From: Terfezia claveryi
Taxonomy: Eukaryota; Ascomycota; Pezizomycetes; Pezizales; Pezizaceae
NCBI GenBank assembly: GCA_015179025.1
Contig: WHUX01000033.1
Coordinates: 186,001 to 250,000, forward strand
Reading direction: 5' to 3'
Length of the DNA: 64,000 nt
In this document: piece after piece, positions 23,178 through 32,749 of the stretch
Layout: each line of letters starts with the position of its first letter
Numbering within the stretch: the stretch's first letter is position 1
Made by a program: the position numbers and the translations under genes
Notes under the pieces: model-generated
Told to the model about the DNA's origin: nothing
Database searches by the model: none
What the model saw: the letters and a program-made list of their open reading frames with translations, nothing else

Positions 23178-23496
23178 ATGAAGCTGTATCTAGGGATCGC
23201 CTTCATTGTTGTAGCTAGCTTCATCCCCCCAGCAGCGCCCCTGGGACTACAATGCAACACTGGTTGTGCTGCCTGTTGGAAAGATGGCTCACCTGGGGTT
23301 GATATCAAATTCGCTTGTGGCTTTACGAGCTGTGGTAGAACCTGTCCACAAGGTTATTCTGGAATCCACTGTGCAAACTCCGCACGTTGCGAGTAAGTGC
23401 ATCTTTCAACCTCAGATATGCTGTGCTTTTGTTGCTTTTGATGCATTTGTGATTTGCGTCCTGTTTTCGAATTACAGGTCTTCGGCGGCGTTTTGA
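23178..23496 (+). CDS. Small secreted cysteine-rich protein, 77 aa
   Basis: Two exons, 23178-23392 and 23478-23496. The donor is GTAAGT and the acceptor TTACAG, with an 85-bp intron. The split codon restores GAG and the frame ends SSAAF. The N-terminus (MKLYLGIAFIVVASFIPPAA) is a classic signal peptide, with likely cleavage near residue 21-23. The mature ~55 residues contain eight cysteines: CNTGCAAC, then C-x4-C-x3-C, then two more. Eight even-numbered cysteines in a short secreted peptide suggest four disulphides, as in fungal small secreted proteins or effectors and some antifungal peptides. No named family recognised. If the intron were retained translation would stop one codon later at TAA, so either form gives the same mature core. 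Confidence 0.7.
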
Positions 23497-24059
23497 ACAA
23501 TCTAACAAGGCATCGCAAATAGGTGTTGGCCAGAGGATGACAATTGTACCTTCATTGGCCCATGCTGGTGTGGAGAAGATCCCGACGCAACACATAGACG
23601 CTGCAGAGTGCGCCCGAAAAACGATACATGTTGACACACTCCTATAAACGTGTTGTGACTCGTCAGCAATCTGTCAATGGGGCGCTAGGTGCTCCTCGGA
23701 GGGAGAAGGGTTTCTTTGGTCCGACCCATCGACCAATTGCGCACAGAAGCCACATTTTTTTTTTTATTATCAACTCAGCTCTGGTTTTTTTTTTCAATAG
23801 TCTATATCCGCAATCGACCTAAGATCATGACGGGGCCCGAAGCCTCCCCTTTAAAAATTCGAACTAAGCTTTCGGTACCAGAAGCCAAATTACGTACATC
23901 TGTGACCTGCGAACGTAAAGAACTGTGTATGAACCAACTTACCAGCCCGAGCCTGTATCTGAGCCCGAGTCCGAAGCCACCTCCTCCCTCACCCGACCTC
24001 TATTGAAATTATATGTAGTTTTATTACATCTCCTACTTTCCCCAGGAGCCACCTCGCTC
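23497..24059. other. No supported gene
   Basis: T-rich runs at 23755-23765 and 23788-23797. The overlapping plus frames 23628-24006 have no motif. Confidence 0.4.
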
Positions 24060-25083
24060 CCATAATACTCTCATACCCGTTCATTTCACATCCTGTGTTG
24101 TGTCCAAGCTACAAAGGCTTTCATGTCGACATACTCCTTGTCGGCAGATTTCGTAGGTCTGTTGTTTTTGGTGACTTGGGGTCCAGTCACCTGTCGAGCT
24201 ACTTGAGCCTGTTTTTGGTTACTGGGGGTGTAACCGGAGCCATGTCCTCCCACTCTCCTTCCTGGACTCTACCCTTTGTTCTGGTTTCGAATTCATCATC
24301 ACAGTATCTTCCTTTGTTTGTGTTTTCGCTGGGGGTAATATCCTCCGGTGTTTTCTTGCTCTTGGCTCCCTTATTCTTCTCCTCTGGTTCTTCTCCATAA
24401 CCTTCTCCAATCCCCTATCTCCTTTCCCTTTTTCTCCTGTTGGCTTAGGGCTTCCACCTCCTCTGTCCAGGCTTTATCTCTCGCTGATTCAGCCTCAAAG
24501 CTCCTCTCCTCTGCCTCCCTACATTTCTTCTGCCAAAAATTCGCCTCCTCGAGAAAGGTCATCTTTCCCTCTAACGCTTCAACAAAGTGACCTTCCGGTA
24601 GGAATTTTTCCCAAACAGATTTCCTTTCAGCTCCATTGTATATTTTCGGAGCTTCTCTTCTCTCTTCCAAGTTCTCTTAACTCCTCCTTCTCCTTTATTG
24701 CAGCAGAAAAATCCAATTTTATTTTTGTTTGCTTTCTTCATCAATCTTCTGTTTTCCTCAAGTATCTCCCATATCCCGCTTCCCTCCATTTCCTTCCGTT
24801 CCCTTTTCCTCCACTTCCGATTCTTCTTACTAATTTGTGTCCATCCCTTCATCCTCTGACCCAACCTCCTCACTCGGAGTCCCGAGTTTTTGCATCCCAT
24901 CCATGAGGCAACTCATCCCCTCCAATAACAACTGGAGTTTTTTGATACTGCTGGGGTGCCAGCTGGTGTCGGTAATTGTGTCGGCTCTGATGTCTTGTGC
25001 CTCGGTTGAGCGATATCTAGACTCGGTATTTGGATCTGGCGTCTGTCTTTTCCGTTGCTTTTGTTCTTTACCGACCGCGGCAT
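24060..25083 (-). pseudogene. Decayed coiled-coil protein gene
   Basis: On the minus strand a start at 25083 (MPRSVKNKSNGKDRRQ) leads into protein-like sequence that needs several frame changes to follow: KLQLLLEGMSCLMDGMQKLG and SEEVGSEDEGMD, then a Glu/Lys-rich part, then a coiled-coil segment (EALEGKMTFLEEANFWQKK and EAEERSFEAESARDKAWTEE, 24400-24600), then PVTPPVTKNR and QVARQVTGPQVTKN down to about 24070. Stops and frameshifts separate these blocks. The layout resembles a gag-like or low-complexity coiled-coil gene from a mobile element, but I cannot name the family. Confidence 0.5.
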
Positions 25084-25164
25084 TGTGGCAACCCTTGGAT
25101 GATTGATTCGCAGGTGAATGGGTTGCTATATATGCAGCCGCCATGTGGTACAGCTGACCAATGT

Positions 25165-25855
25165 ACATAGTGCTATTAACCAGTACGGTAATATAGACCT
25201 CACTCCCACATAAGGCAAAGCAGCATGTACAGCACCACGATGTCTCCAAGTTCCTTGATTTTCGCAATTCAGCCCACATTTTTCCAGCTCGTCACTGATA
25301 CGATTTCCTTATCTCCCCAACTCAATTTTAGCTTTTTCGCAATATTTTCCTCTTTTGCCCTAATTGCGGTTTTCAAACGTCCATCAATCGTCCGTAGCCT
25401 GTGTGCGAGGTGCCCAGGTTAGATTGAACAAGGTGGAAATAAGCGAGACTATGTGAAGCAGTGTTATTGTGGCAGTAAGCAGTAGAGCGAGGATATTCCG
25501 AGGTTATTGATCTTATTCAGTTATCCATCTAGATACGGGGAAAGCGAGGGCTTTTAAATACATGAGATGTAGGTAGAGACTGAGCTTAACACATGAAAGA
25601 AGATACTTAGCGAAGATGAAGAACAACATGAAAACCGCATGCAGCGAGTGCTCTAAACCATGAGCAGAGTGATTGCGTATATATGAGCAGAGTGATTGTG
25701 TGTATATACTGAAAACAGTGAATAGCTTGAGCAAAGCCAAAGGCTAAAGAAATGCTAGCGACGGGCATTCATTCTAACAGCCAGGTGCTCTTTAAGTTCA
25801 TCTAAACTATCCCAAAGGCCCGTCCATTTCTTATCGGGGTCATCTGTGGAGGGGA
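25165..25855 (-). pseudogene. NLR N-terminal domain fragment (copy D), interrupted
   Basis: 25165-25420 matches the NLR gene at 46650-46900: AAGGCAAAGCAGCATG, CGATGTCTCCAA and CTCCTTATCTCCCCA occur in the same order, encoding the domain before the NACHT. The upstream part of the same domain resumes at 25776-25855 (CTTTAAGTTCATCT, then TGGCCCAT-like), matching about 46920-46985. Between them about 350 bp (25421-25775) is foreign. No P-loop or ankyrin part is attached. It ends next to a TTGTGCCAACCAGA repeat end. Confidence 0.65.
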
Positions 25856-27220
25856 TTGTGCCAACCAGAGTACGGGGTCGGCAGCGGTTGCTAGTGCTTA
25901 TTGGGACTATCCCCCCCTAGTCTTTGGTTCATCTGAGCTGCAACAAACTGGCTCCCCTCTTCCTCCAGTGCCGTTTTTAGTGTTTTTTTGGGAAACTCCT
26001 GTGGCCTCCTTGAACCCCCCAAAAAAGGAAGTCTGGTTCCATTTTGTTACCCCGTGTTCGAACCATCTACCGGTAGTCCATGATGAGGGGCCGCATCTCC
26101 GATGATTGTCTAAACCCCGGGCCGGAGTCCAGATTATTTCATGTCGTTATGTTAGGATTGTCTCAAGCTGATCTCCCAAGCTGATCAGAATGCGGTGAAC
26201 CTTTCGCCGGAATCCCCTTCGTTAAACTTAGTGAATCGACCGCAAGGCATTTATAGATATTGGTGTGAAGATAAATTTCGACTGAAGTACGGCGGTATCG
26301 GGAAGTAGTGAAATGGAGGACTAAATACCTCGTTTGGCAAACCAAACGGAGACCCCTGCCCTAGCAAATGCGAAGCTATGCGATCGACTACCGTAGAGTC
26401 TTGGCATGAGACTAAACCAAGGTTATCCTAAGGAGGATTTCCCATGCTTAGTCAGTGAAGTTCATCTTGAGATTAGTCCCAAATTGGCCTTGGTAGTGGA
26501 TAGGGGCGCCGTTGTTCCGTGGGCGTACCGAGTCTGTTAAGATAAGGGAACGGGCCGTCTCATAGCATAAGGCTCCATACACGTTGCACTTGCAACTTGC
26601 TATATCGGACGAGAAATATCCTGGAGTCCTGCCAGGTTGTAACTAGCATCCGGTACGATAAATTTGCATGCGGGGCAAAAGACTCAACACCATTGTTATA
26701 TCAGAAAAAAGAACTATACTGGGAGACATAGGAATATCTAGAGTTATTGAAAATTAAGGAAAGAACTCAATATCAGCAACAGACACGTAAGGTTGAAGCA
26801 GCATTTAAGGGCTTCAGGGCCCCCACTGCACCTCTGATACTTATGCCCTGTCCAGTTCTGCAAGTTACTTTTTATGTATACATATATTTATTTGGAATTC
26901 ATAGTCCGGTTCGGTTCATTAATTATCTGGTATAACCAATAAAAGTTTGCTCTGTATTACCAAAATCCTCAACGTCTGTCCGTTTATCCGAAATAAACTC
27001 GTCGCCAGCAGAGCCTGGTAGAAGAACTGAACCTTATAAGGATTATATTCGAATTTGTGAATTGGGGGGCGGTTCACCTTCTGGATTTATTCTCCTTATA
27101 TTGCATTGTAGTTAGAATTAATTCTCTGGTAAGCTACCAGGCGAGTAGCCACCGCCGCAGTTTGCTATGTACGGGATGGAGTTCTCAGTCGGGGTCAATT
27201 CTGACCCCATATAACGGCCC
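25856..27220. other. No supported gene
   Basis: 25853-25869 carries an isolated TAGTC-family end (TTGTGCCAACCAGAG). Minus-strand 26040-26060 has a GGTTCGAACAC B-box-like word but no tRNA fold. Remaining frames are short and featureless. Confidence 0.4.
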
Positions 27221-27320
27221 AACTTGCCTTGTCCTGCCTGGATTCCGCGTGGCTCCTTAAGGTCCCTTTGAGTATTTTTTTTTAGAAAAAAAAAAGAAAA
27301 AAAAAAAAAGAAAAAAAAAA
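27221..27320 (+). repeat. SINE-like repeat copy with A-rich tail
   Basis: Plus-strand copy: AACTTGCCTTGTCCTGCCTG, then GTGGCTCCTTAAGGTCCC, then GAGTATTTTTTTTTAG and an interrupted A-run of about 40 bp (27284-27320). Together with 2039-2168 this fixes the polarity of the family (A-tail at the 3' end). Confidence 0.65.
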
Positions 27321-27325
27321 GCGGA

Positions 27326-27396
27326 AATACGGCCCGGCCCGTTCAGCTGGGTCGGCCTAACCAGCTATAGCGGCCCATTGCTGAACGGGCCGTATT
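27326..27396. mobile_element. 71-bp hairpin MITE related to the foldback ends
   Basis: The left arm AATACGGCCC(GGCCC)GTTCAGC and right arm GCTGAACGGGCCGTATT are inverted, with a five-base insertion in the left arm. The interior (AGCTGGGTCGGCC, then CCAGCTATAGCGGCCCA) closely resembles the subterminal block of the large foldback element (44149-44190: AGCTGGGTGGGTCG, then CCCAGCTATAGCGTCCCA). Confidence 0.55.
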
Positions 27397-28141
27397 GTTG
27401 TATGAGTCAGAAAAGATTCAACTAGTGTGCACCATTAGTACTCCTCTTATACTAGGAATTATGCTTTAATTTTCTGTTATATGATTACTTTTGATAGAAT
27501 AATCAAAATCCCAGGGCAATACTTTCGAAAGTGGGCTAGTTTTACCCCAAAGTCGCAAGCGTCAAGAGAGCTTACACTTACAGTAGATCCACCCTTGTGG
27601 AGGGGCATAGGTAGGTAGTGTTGAGGATTGTGAGTCAGGGCCGGTGGGGTTTAAGGGATAGTTTATCAAATACTTGTTCAGACTATCTAGTCTATGGCGA
27701 GGCAGCGTGTGCCCAAGAATACCGTAGGCTTGGCCAACTGTCAAACTATCGGGCTACTCCTTGTCCCATACACATGACGGCCTCTAAGAAAAGAAAAGAA
27801 ATATTCGCGTACATAAAATAAAATCAATGAAAACTAAGAACCCTCACATCCCATGCCACTGCTTTGCACCAGTCCGGGTCTATGGTCCACAATTTGTCAA
27901 TGCATTCCCGTCTGACCTGGTCCGTATCTGGAATATACGGTACATGCACGCATTTGCTTTATAAGTATACAGTGTTCAAGAGCTATTCTATAGAGAATTA
28001 CAACGAATTGAGGTACATAAACAGCAGAAACAGGCCGACAAGGGCAAGGAAAATGGGCGGCATTCATTGCTTAGAATTAGCCCTGTAATATAGAAAGATA
28101 TGCCCTACAACGATGGGTTGCAGTTGAAATCTACAGCAGAT
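27397..28141. other. No supported gene
   Basis: Downstream flank of the ankyrin half-gene. No convincing frame. Confidence 0.4.
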
Positions 28142-29910
28142 CTAGTTGGGTAACTTATGCATTATCAGTTGGTTCATTCGGCTTTCTTTCCGCCCGATGT
28201 GATCATCTAACATGTCCACTAAATCTTTATGTCCTTCCTGTTCCGCCAAGTCGCGGGGCCGCGCGCCTTCATTGGTCGTCCAGTCAGGATCGGCCTCTCG
28301 ATCGAGGAGTAGTTTAGCGATTTCTAGCTGGCCGCCGGATGCAGCGGCGCCTAGGGGAGTACCATAATTACCACCAGTGAGATTGATCTTCGCCCCTCGA
28401 TCCAGGAGAAGTGTGACGACGACCAGTTTTCCCTTGAATGCAGCTGCACCTAGGGCAGTACCATAACGACCACCAGTGAGATTGATATCCGCGCCTCGAT
28501 CCAGGAGAAGTGTGACGATGCCCAGTTTCCCGATCTCTGCAGCGGCGCCTAGGGCAGTACTTACCATAACGACCAGCAATGCGATTGATATCCGCGCCTC
28601 GATCCAGGAGAAGTGTAACGACGTCTAGTTTCTCTCTCCATACAGCGGCAGCTAGGGCAGAACCATAATCACTACCAGTGAGATTGATATCCGCGCCTCG
28701 ATCCAAGAGAAGTCTGACCATGTCCAGGTGTCCCATGAATGTAGCGGCGGCTAGGGGATTGCCAAATTCACCACCAGTGAGATTGATATCCGCGCCTCGA
28801 TCTAAGAGAAGTGGGACGATGTCCAGCTTTCCGCTCCTTGCAGCGGCAGCTAGGGGAGTACCAAAATTACCACCAGTGAGATTGATATCCGCGCCTCGAT
28901 CCAGGAGAAGTGTGACGATGTCTAGGTTTCCGCTCGATGCAGCGGCGCCTAGAGGAGTACCGAAATTACCACCAATGAGATTGATATCCGCGCCTCGATC
29001 CAGGAGAACTGTGATGATGTCCAGATTTCCGCTCGATGTAGCAGTGCTTAGGGGAGTACCAAATTCACCACTATTGAGATTGATATCCGCGCCTCGATCC
29101 AGGAGAAGTGTGATGATGTCCAGCTTTCCTCTCCACACAGCGGCAGCTAGGGCAGTACCATATTCACCACCAGTGAGATTGATCTTCGCGCCTCGATCCA
29201 GGAGAAGTGTGACGATGTCCAGGTTTCCAATATATGCAGCGGCGCATAGCGCACTACCAAATGCACCACCAGTGAGATCGATATCCGCGCCTCGATCCAG
29301 GAGAAGTGTGACGACTTCCAGTTTTCCTCTCCATGCAGCGGTGCCTAGGGCAGTACCAAATTCACCGCAAGTGCGATTGATATCCGCCCCTCGATCCAGG
29401 AGAAATGTGACGATGTCCAGCTGTCCTATGAATGCAGCTGCGCCTAGGGCACTTCCATAATGTTCACCAGTGAGGTTAATATCCGCGCCTCGATCCAGGA
29501 GAAGGTTGATTATGCTTGGTTGGCCGGCCTCACTAGCGAAAATTAGGGGACGCCGAAAATCACTAATTTCAAAGCCGCATTCTAACATTTTCGTCATTAT
29601 CCATGTTGTTCCATGCCGACTAGCAACAGTCAGCAACGAATCACCAATATGATTCTGGATCTTCATCTCATTCTCTTCTGGGTTCCAAAGCCAACACACC
29701 AACTCTCCCAGACCAGCAAATGCCGCAGAAAACGCAGGACATAGAGGGGTTGATTGTACAGCATTACTTAGGGATCGATCAGGTACCCGGTTTGACCACT
29801 GGACATAACTAGCGGATGCATGCTTGAAAGAACCAAGAAAACTGTCAAGTAGCGGGATACTAAGTTTATGGCTGGTGTCTTTGATATTTCTCCTTGATAG
29901 CACCAGGTCT
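28142..29910 (-). pseudogene. Ankyrin half of a split NACHT-ankyrin (NLR) gene
   Basis: Minus-strand sequence from 29910 down starts abruptly at the foldback end with codons aligning to copy A at about 16744. It continues through LSIPLLDSFLGSFKHA and PLCPAFSAAFAGLGELVCWL to 13 ankyrin repeats of 33 residues (about 29500-28200). These end in a diverged last repeat (DREADPDWTTNEGARPRDLA) and a stop at 28142. Repeats are nearly identical in their framework ([26 protein letters not shown]) and vary at a few positions. A 4-bp insertion at about 28558-28562 shifts the frame in the tenth repeat. The N-terminal half of the same gene is at 44243-47376, beyond the inserted element. Codons upstream of 29910 belong to the foldback and are not native. 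Confidence 0.88.
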
Positions 29911-30060
29911 TGTTCTGTCCCATAGAGCGGTGCGTCCCGCCCACGTGTGGGACGTCCCATACACCTGTGGGACGCTATAGCTGGGTGGGACGACCCACCC
30001 AGCTTTGGCACTAGTGACCGGCCCATCCAGCAGTGGGCCCAGACTAGCCCAGCCCATTCA
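29911..30060. repeat. Foldback terminus with iterated GGGAC palindromes
   Basis: Within 150 bp are TGTCCCATAGAGC, GCGTCCCGCCCACGTGTGGG (with CACGTG), GGGACGTCCC, a perfect 10-bp hairpin GCTGGGTGGG/CCCACCCAGC (around 29980-30003) and GGGCCC. The same block is mirrored at 44093-44242. Such clustered palindromes are candidate transposase-binding sites; that role is inference. Confidence 0.6.
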
Positions 30061-30556
30061 CCTTTTTACCGTCGCATGCATCAGTCGAACGAAATGCTCT
30101 ATAAACGTTGCATACAAAATAATTATCACCATCCACATTGCATACAAAACAATGACTGCACCAACAAATAAACAACCCCAAAATATGACTTAATTATCAC
30201 CACACCAGTAAACAAACCAATCGAAATAAATTAAAAAACAGAATGCGACAGGCAAAATATAAATAAAATAAAAAAGAATAGAAAAAACCCTGAACGCAGG
30301 CTACGTCTCATCGGGATTCACAGTGAATATAGAATATAGGCATACGGATAAGTAGGCTCAAGATAATCTTATTATGAAGGCTTGCTTAATTAACAGAAGG
30401 TAGCTAAACTGGAGGATATATATATACACGGAAGTGCGGCTGGTTCATCCTACTCCTTCCCCTGCCCCTTCCCTCCGCCGCTAAGTTGTGCTGCCCCCTA
30501 TGCCGCTAGTTCGTACCTTTCCTCCGCCGCTAGTACGTGCTGCCCCATATGAGCCT

Positions 30557-30780
30557 GCAATTCGGGGTCTATATTAGCCTAGATATCCATGTCCACATGA
30601 GCCTGCAATTGAGGGCTCCTTAAAGCCTGGATATCTGCACCCACATGTGCCGGCAATCGGGGGGGGGTCTCTATTAGCCTGGATATCCGCGTCTACATGA
30701 GCCGGCAATCAGGGGGTCTATGTTAGCATGTGTATCCGCATCCGCATGTGCCTGCAATTCAGGGTCTATATTAGACTCTT
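30557..30780. repeat. ~49-bp tandem repeat in left foldback arm
   Basis: Four and a half degenerate units, each beginning CCTGCAATT or CCGGCAATC and ending ATCCGCGTCTACATGAG or similar. Mirrored in the right arm at about 43375-43600. Confidence 0.7.
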
Positions 30781-30834
30781 CCCTCCTACATGGAGTGAGA
30801 GAAAGAAGACTTACATGTTGGCGAGATTGGGTAT

Positions 30835-31080
30835 ATTGCAGGCGGCACATCAAGCTGGTGAATGCGTGAATATTGGATATATCGGGGTTGGCCAGTTCAG
30901 GGTAAATGCGGTGGATACGCTGCAGGCCGAATATCCAGCTGGAGAAAGGGCAAATATTGGGTATATTGTGGTCGGTACATCAAGCTGGAGAAAGGGCGAA
31001 TATGGGGTATATTGCAGGCCGAATATACAGCTGAGGAAGGAGCGAATATTGCATATACCGCAGGCTGAATATCCACCCTT
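30835..31080. repeat. ~45-bp tandem repeat in left foldback arm
   Basis: Units contain TATTGCAGGCCGAATATCC and AGCTGGAGAAAGGGCGAATA. The same unit family reappears on the inner side of the minisatellite (40313-40740) and, inverted, at 41440-41865 and 43075-43330. Confidence 0.75.
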
Positions 31081-32226
31081 TCCTCCCCCGCTGGCTAATG
31101 CTGTCCATTACCTCCGCCACTGGCTATTGCTGTCCATTACCTCCCCCGCTGGCTATTGCTGTCCGTTACCTCCCCCGCTGGCTAATGCTGTCCGTTACCT
31201 CCCCCGCTGGCTAATGCTGTCCGTTACCTCCCCCGCTGGCTAATGCTGTCCATTGCCTCCCCCGCTAGCTAATGCTGTCCCTTACCTCCCCCGCTGGCTA
31301 ATGCTGTCCATTGACTCCCCCGCTGTCCCTTACCTCCCCCGCTGGCTAATGCTGTCCATTACCTCCGCCACTGGCTATTGCTGTCCATTACCTCCCCCGC
31401 TGGCTATTGCTGTCCATTACCTCCCCCGCTGGCTAATGCTGTCCCTTACCTCCCCCGCTGGCTAATGGCTAATGCTGTCCATTACCTCCCCCGCTGGCTA
31501 ATGCTGTCCGTTACCTCCCCCGCTGGCTAATGCTGTCCGTTACCTCCCCCGCTGGCTAATGCTGTCCGTTACCTCCCCCGCTGGCTAATGCTGTCCATTG
31601 CCTCCCCCGCTGGCTAATGCTGTCCGTTGCCTCCCCCGCTAGCTAATGCTGTCCCTTACCTCCCCCGCTGGCTAATGCTGTTCCTTACCTCCCCCGCTGG
31701 CTAATGCTGTCCATTACCTCCCCCGCTGGCTAATGCTGTCCATTGCCTCCCCCGCTGGCTAATGCTGTCCATTACCTCCCCCGCTAGCTAATGCTATCCC
31801 TTACCTCCCCCGCTGGCTAATGCTGTCCATTACCTCCGCCACTGGCTATTGCTGTCCATTACCTCCCCCGCTGGCTAATGCTGTCCATTACCTCCGCCGC
31901 TGGCTAATGCTGTCCCTTACCTCCCCCGCTGGCTAATGCTGTTCCTTACCTTCCCCGCTGGCTAATGCTGTCCATTACCTCCCCCGCTGGCTAATGCTGT
32001 CCGTTGCCTCCCCCGCTGGCTAATGCTGTCCATTGCCTCCCCCGCTAGCTAATGCTGTCCCTTACCTCCCCCGCTGGCTAATGCTGTCCCTTACCTCCCT
32101 CGCTGGCTAATGCTGTCCATTACCTCCGCCACTGGCTATTGCTGTCCATTACCTCCCCCGCTGACTAATGCTGTCCATTGCCTCCCCCGCTGTCCCTTAC
32201 CTCCCCCGCTGGCTAATGCTGTCCAT
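31081..32226. repeat. 29-bp minisatellite, left part (about 39 units)
   Basis: Unit GCTGGCTAATGCTGTCCATT + ACCTCCCCC, with sub-variants (CCGTT, CCCTT, GCCTCC, GCTAGC, TATTGC). It is one array with 38245-40312, separated by the copia element. Frames translating as PRWLMLSITSPAG are shadows. Confidence 0.95.
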
Positions 32227-32704
32227 TGTTAGTGATTGAATGCCGTACATTCATTCATTCCGCCCATGCCTTGCTATTCCACACGCAGCGACCTTCGGCC
32301 TGCAGATCTTATGGCAAGCAACGGCCTTCTCAGGCATTGCGTGCTTCGGCCTTCACAGGCATTGCGTGCTTCGGCCTTCACATGCATTGCGTGCTCTGGC
32401 CTGCAGATCATATGGCAAGCATCGGCCTTCACAGGCATTGCGTGCTTCGGCCTTCACAGGCATTGCGTGCTACTCATATGTCCTTCTTCTTCTTCACTTT
32501 CTTATGTACGTTCATTCATGTATATATATCTCGTTCATTTCCTGTTGGATAGAGGAGAAGAATCACATCACAACGCATCTCTTCGCTGCAATACAGCTCT
32601 CACTTCTTCATATCTCTACGTGACAATCTCACTTCGCTCATTCGTATTATCCTTCAGTGGACATTTGGATCTCACTGCTGCACTTCCCTCCTTTATCACT
32701 CAAA
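32227..32704 (+). repeat. 5' LTR of the copia element
   Basis: 478 bp. Contains five copies of a ~25-bp repeat (CGGCCTTCACAGGCATTGCG) in two blocks separated by GCCTGCAGATCATATGGCAA (32320-32475), probably the enhancer/U3 part. Short frames within it are not genes. Confidence 0.92.
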
Positions 32705-32749
32705 GGTTCTGAGCCCTCTACGCTTTGACTCTCTACGAATAAGCACAAC

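Noticed and set aside
26035..26120. Possible tRNA on the minus strand (GGTTCGAACAC)
   Set aside because: No A box at a proper distance and no cloverleaf pairing.
28678..29460. A 260-codon plus-strand open frame across the ankyrin array (repeated RLISAPRSRRS)
   Set aside because: It is the antisense shadow of the minus-strand 33-residue ankyrin repeats; a 99-bp period keeps an antisense frame open.
30728..31243. 171-codon frame in the left foldback arm and its mirror at 42997-43425
   Set aside because: It only translates the ~45-bp and 29-bp tandem repeats and has no motif; the two copies exist because the arms are inverted repeats.
32226..32712. Overlapping frames of 108-158 codons in the LTRs, repeated at 37766-38420
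   Set aside because: They lie in the LTRs and their internal 25-bp repeats; no copia element encodes proteins there.
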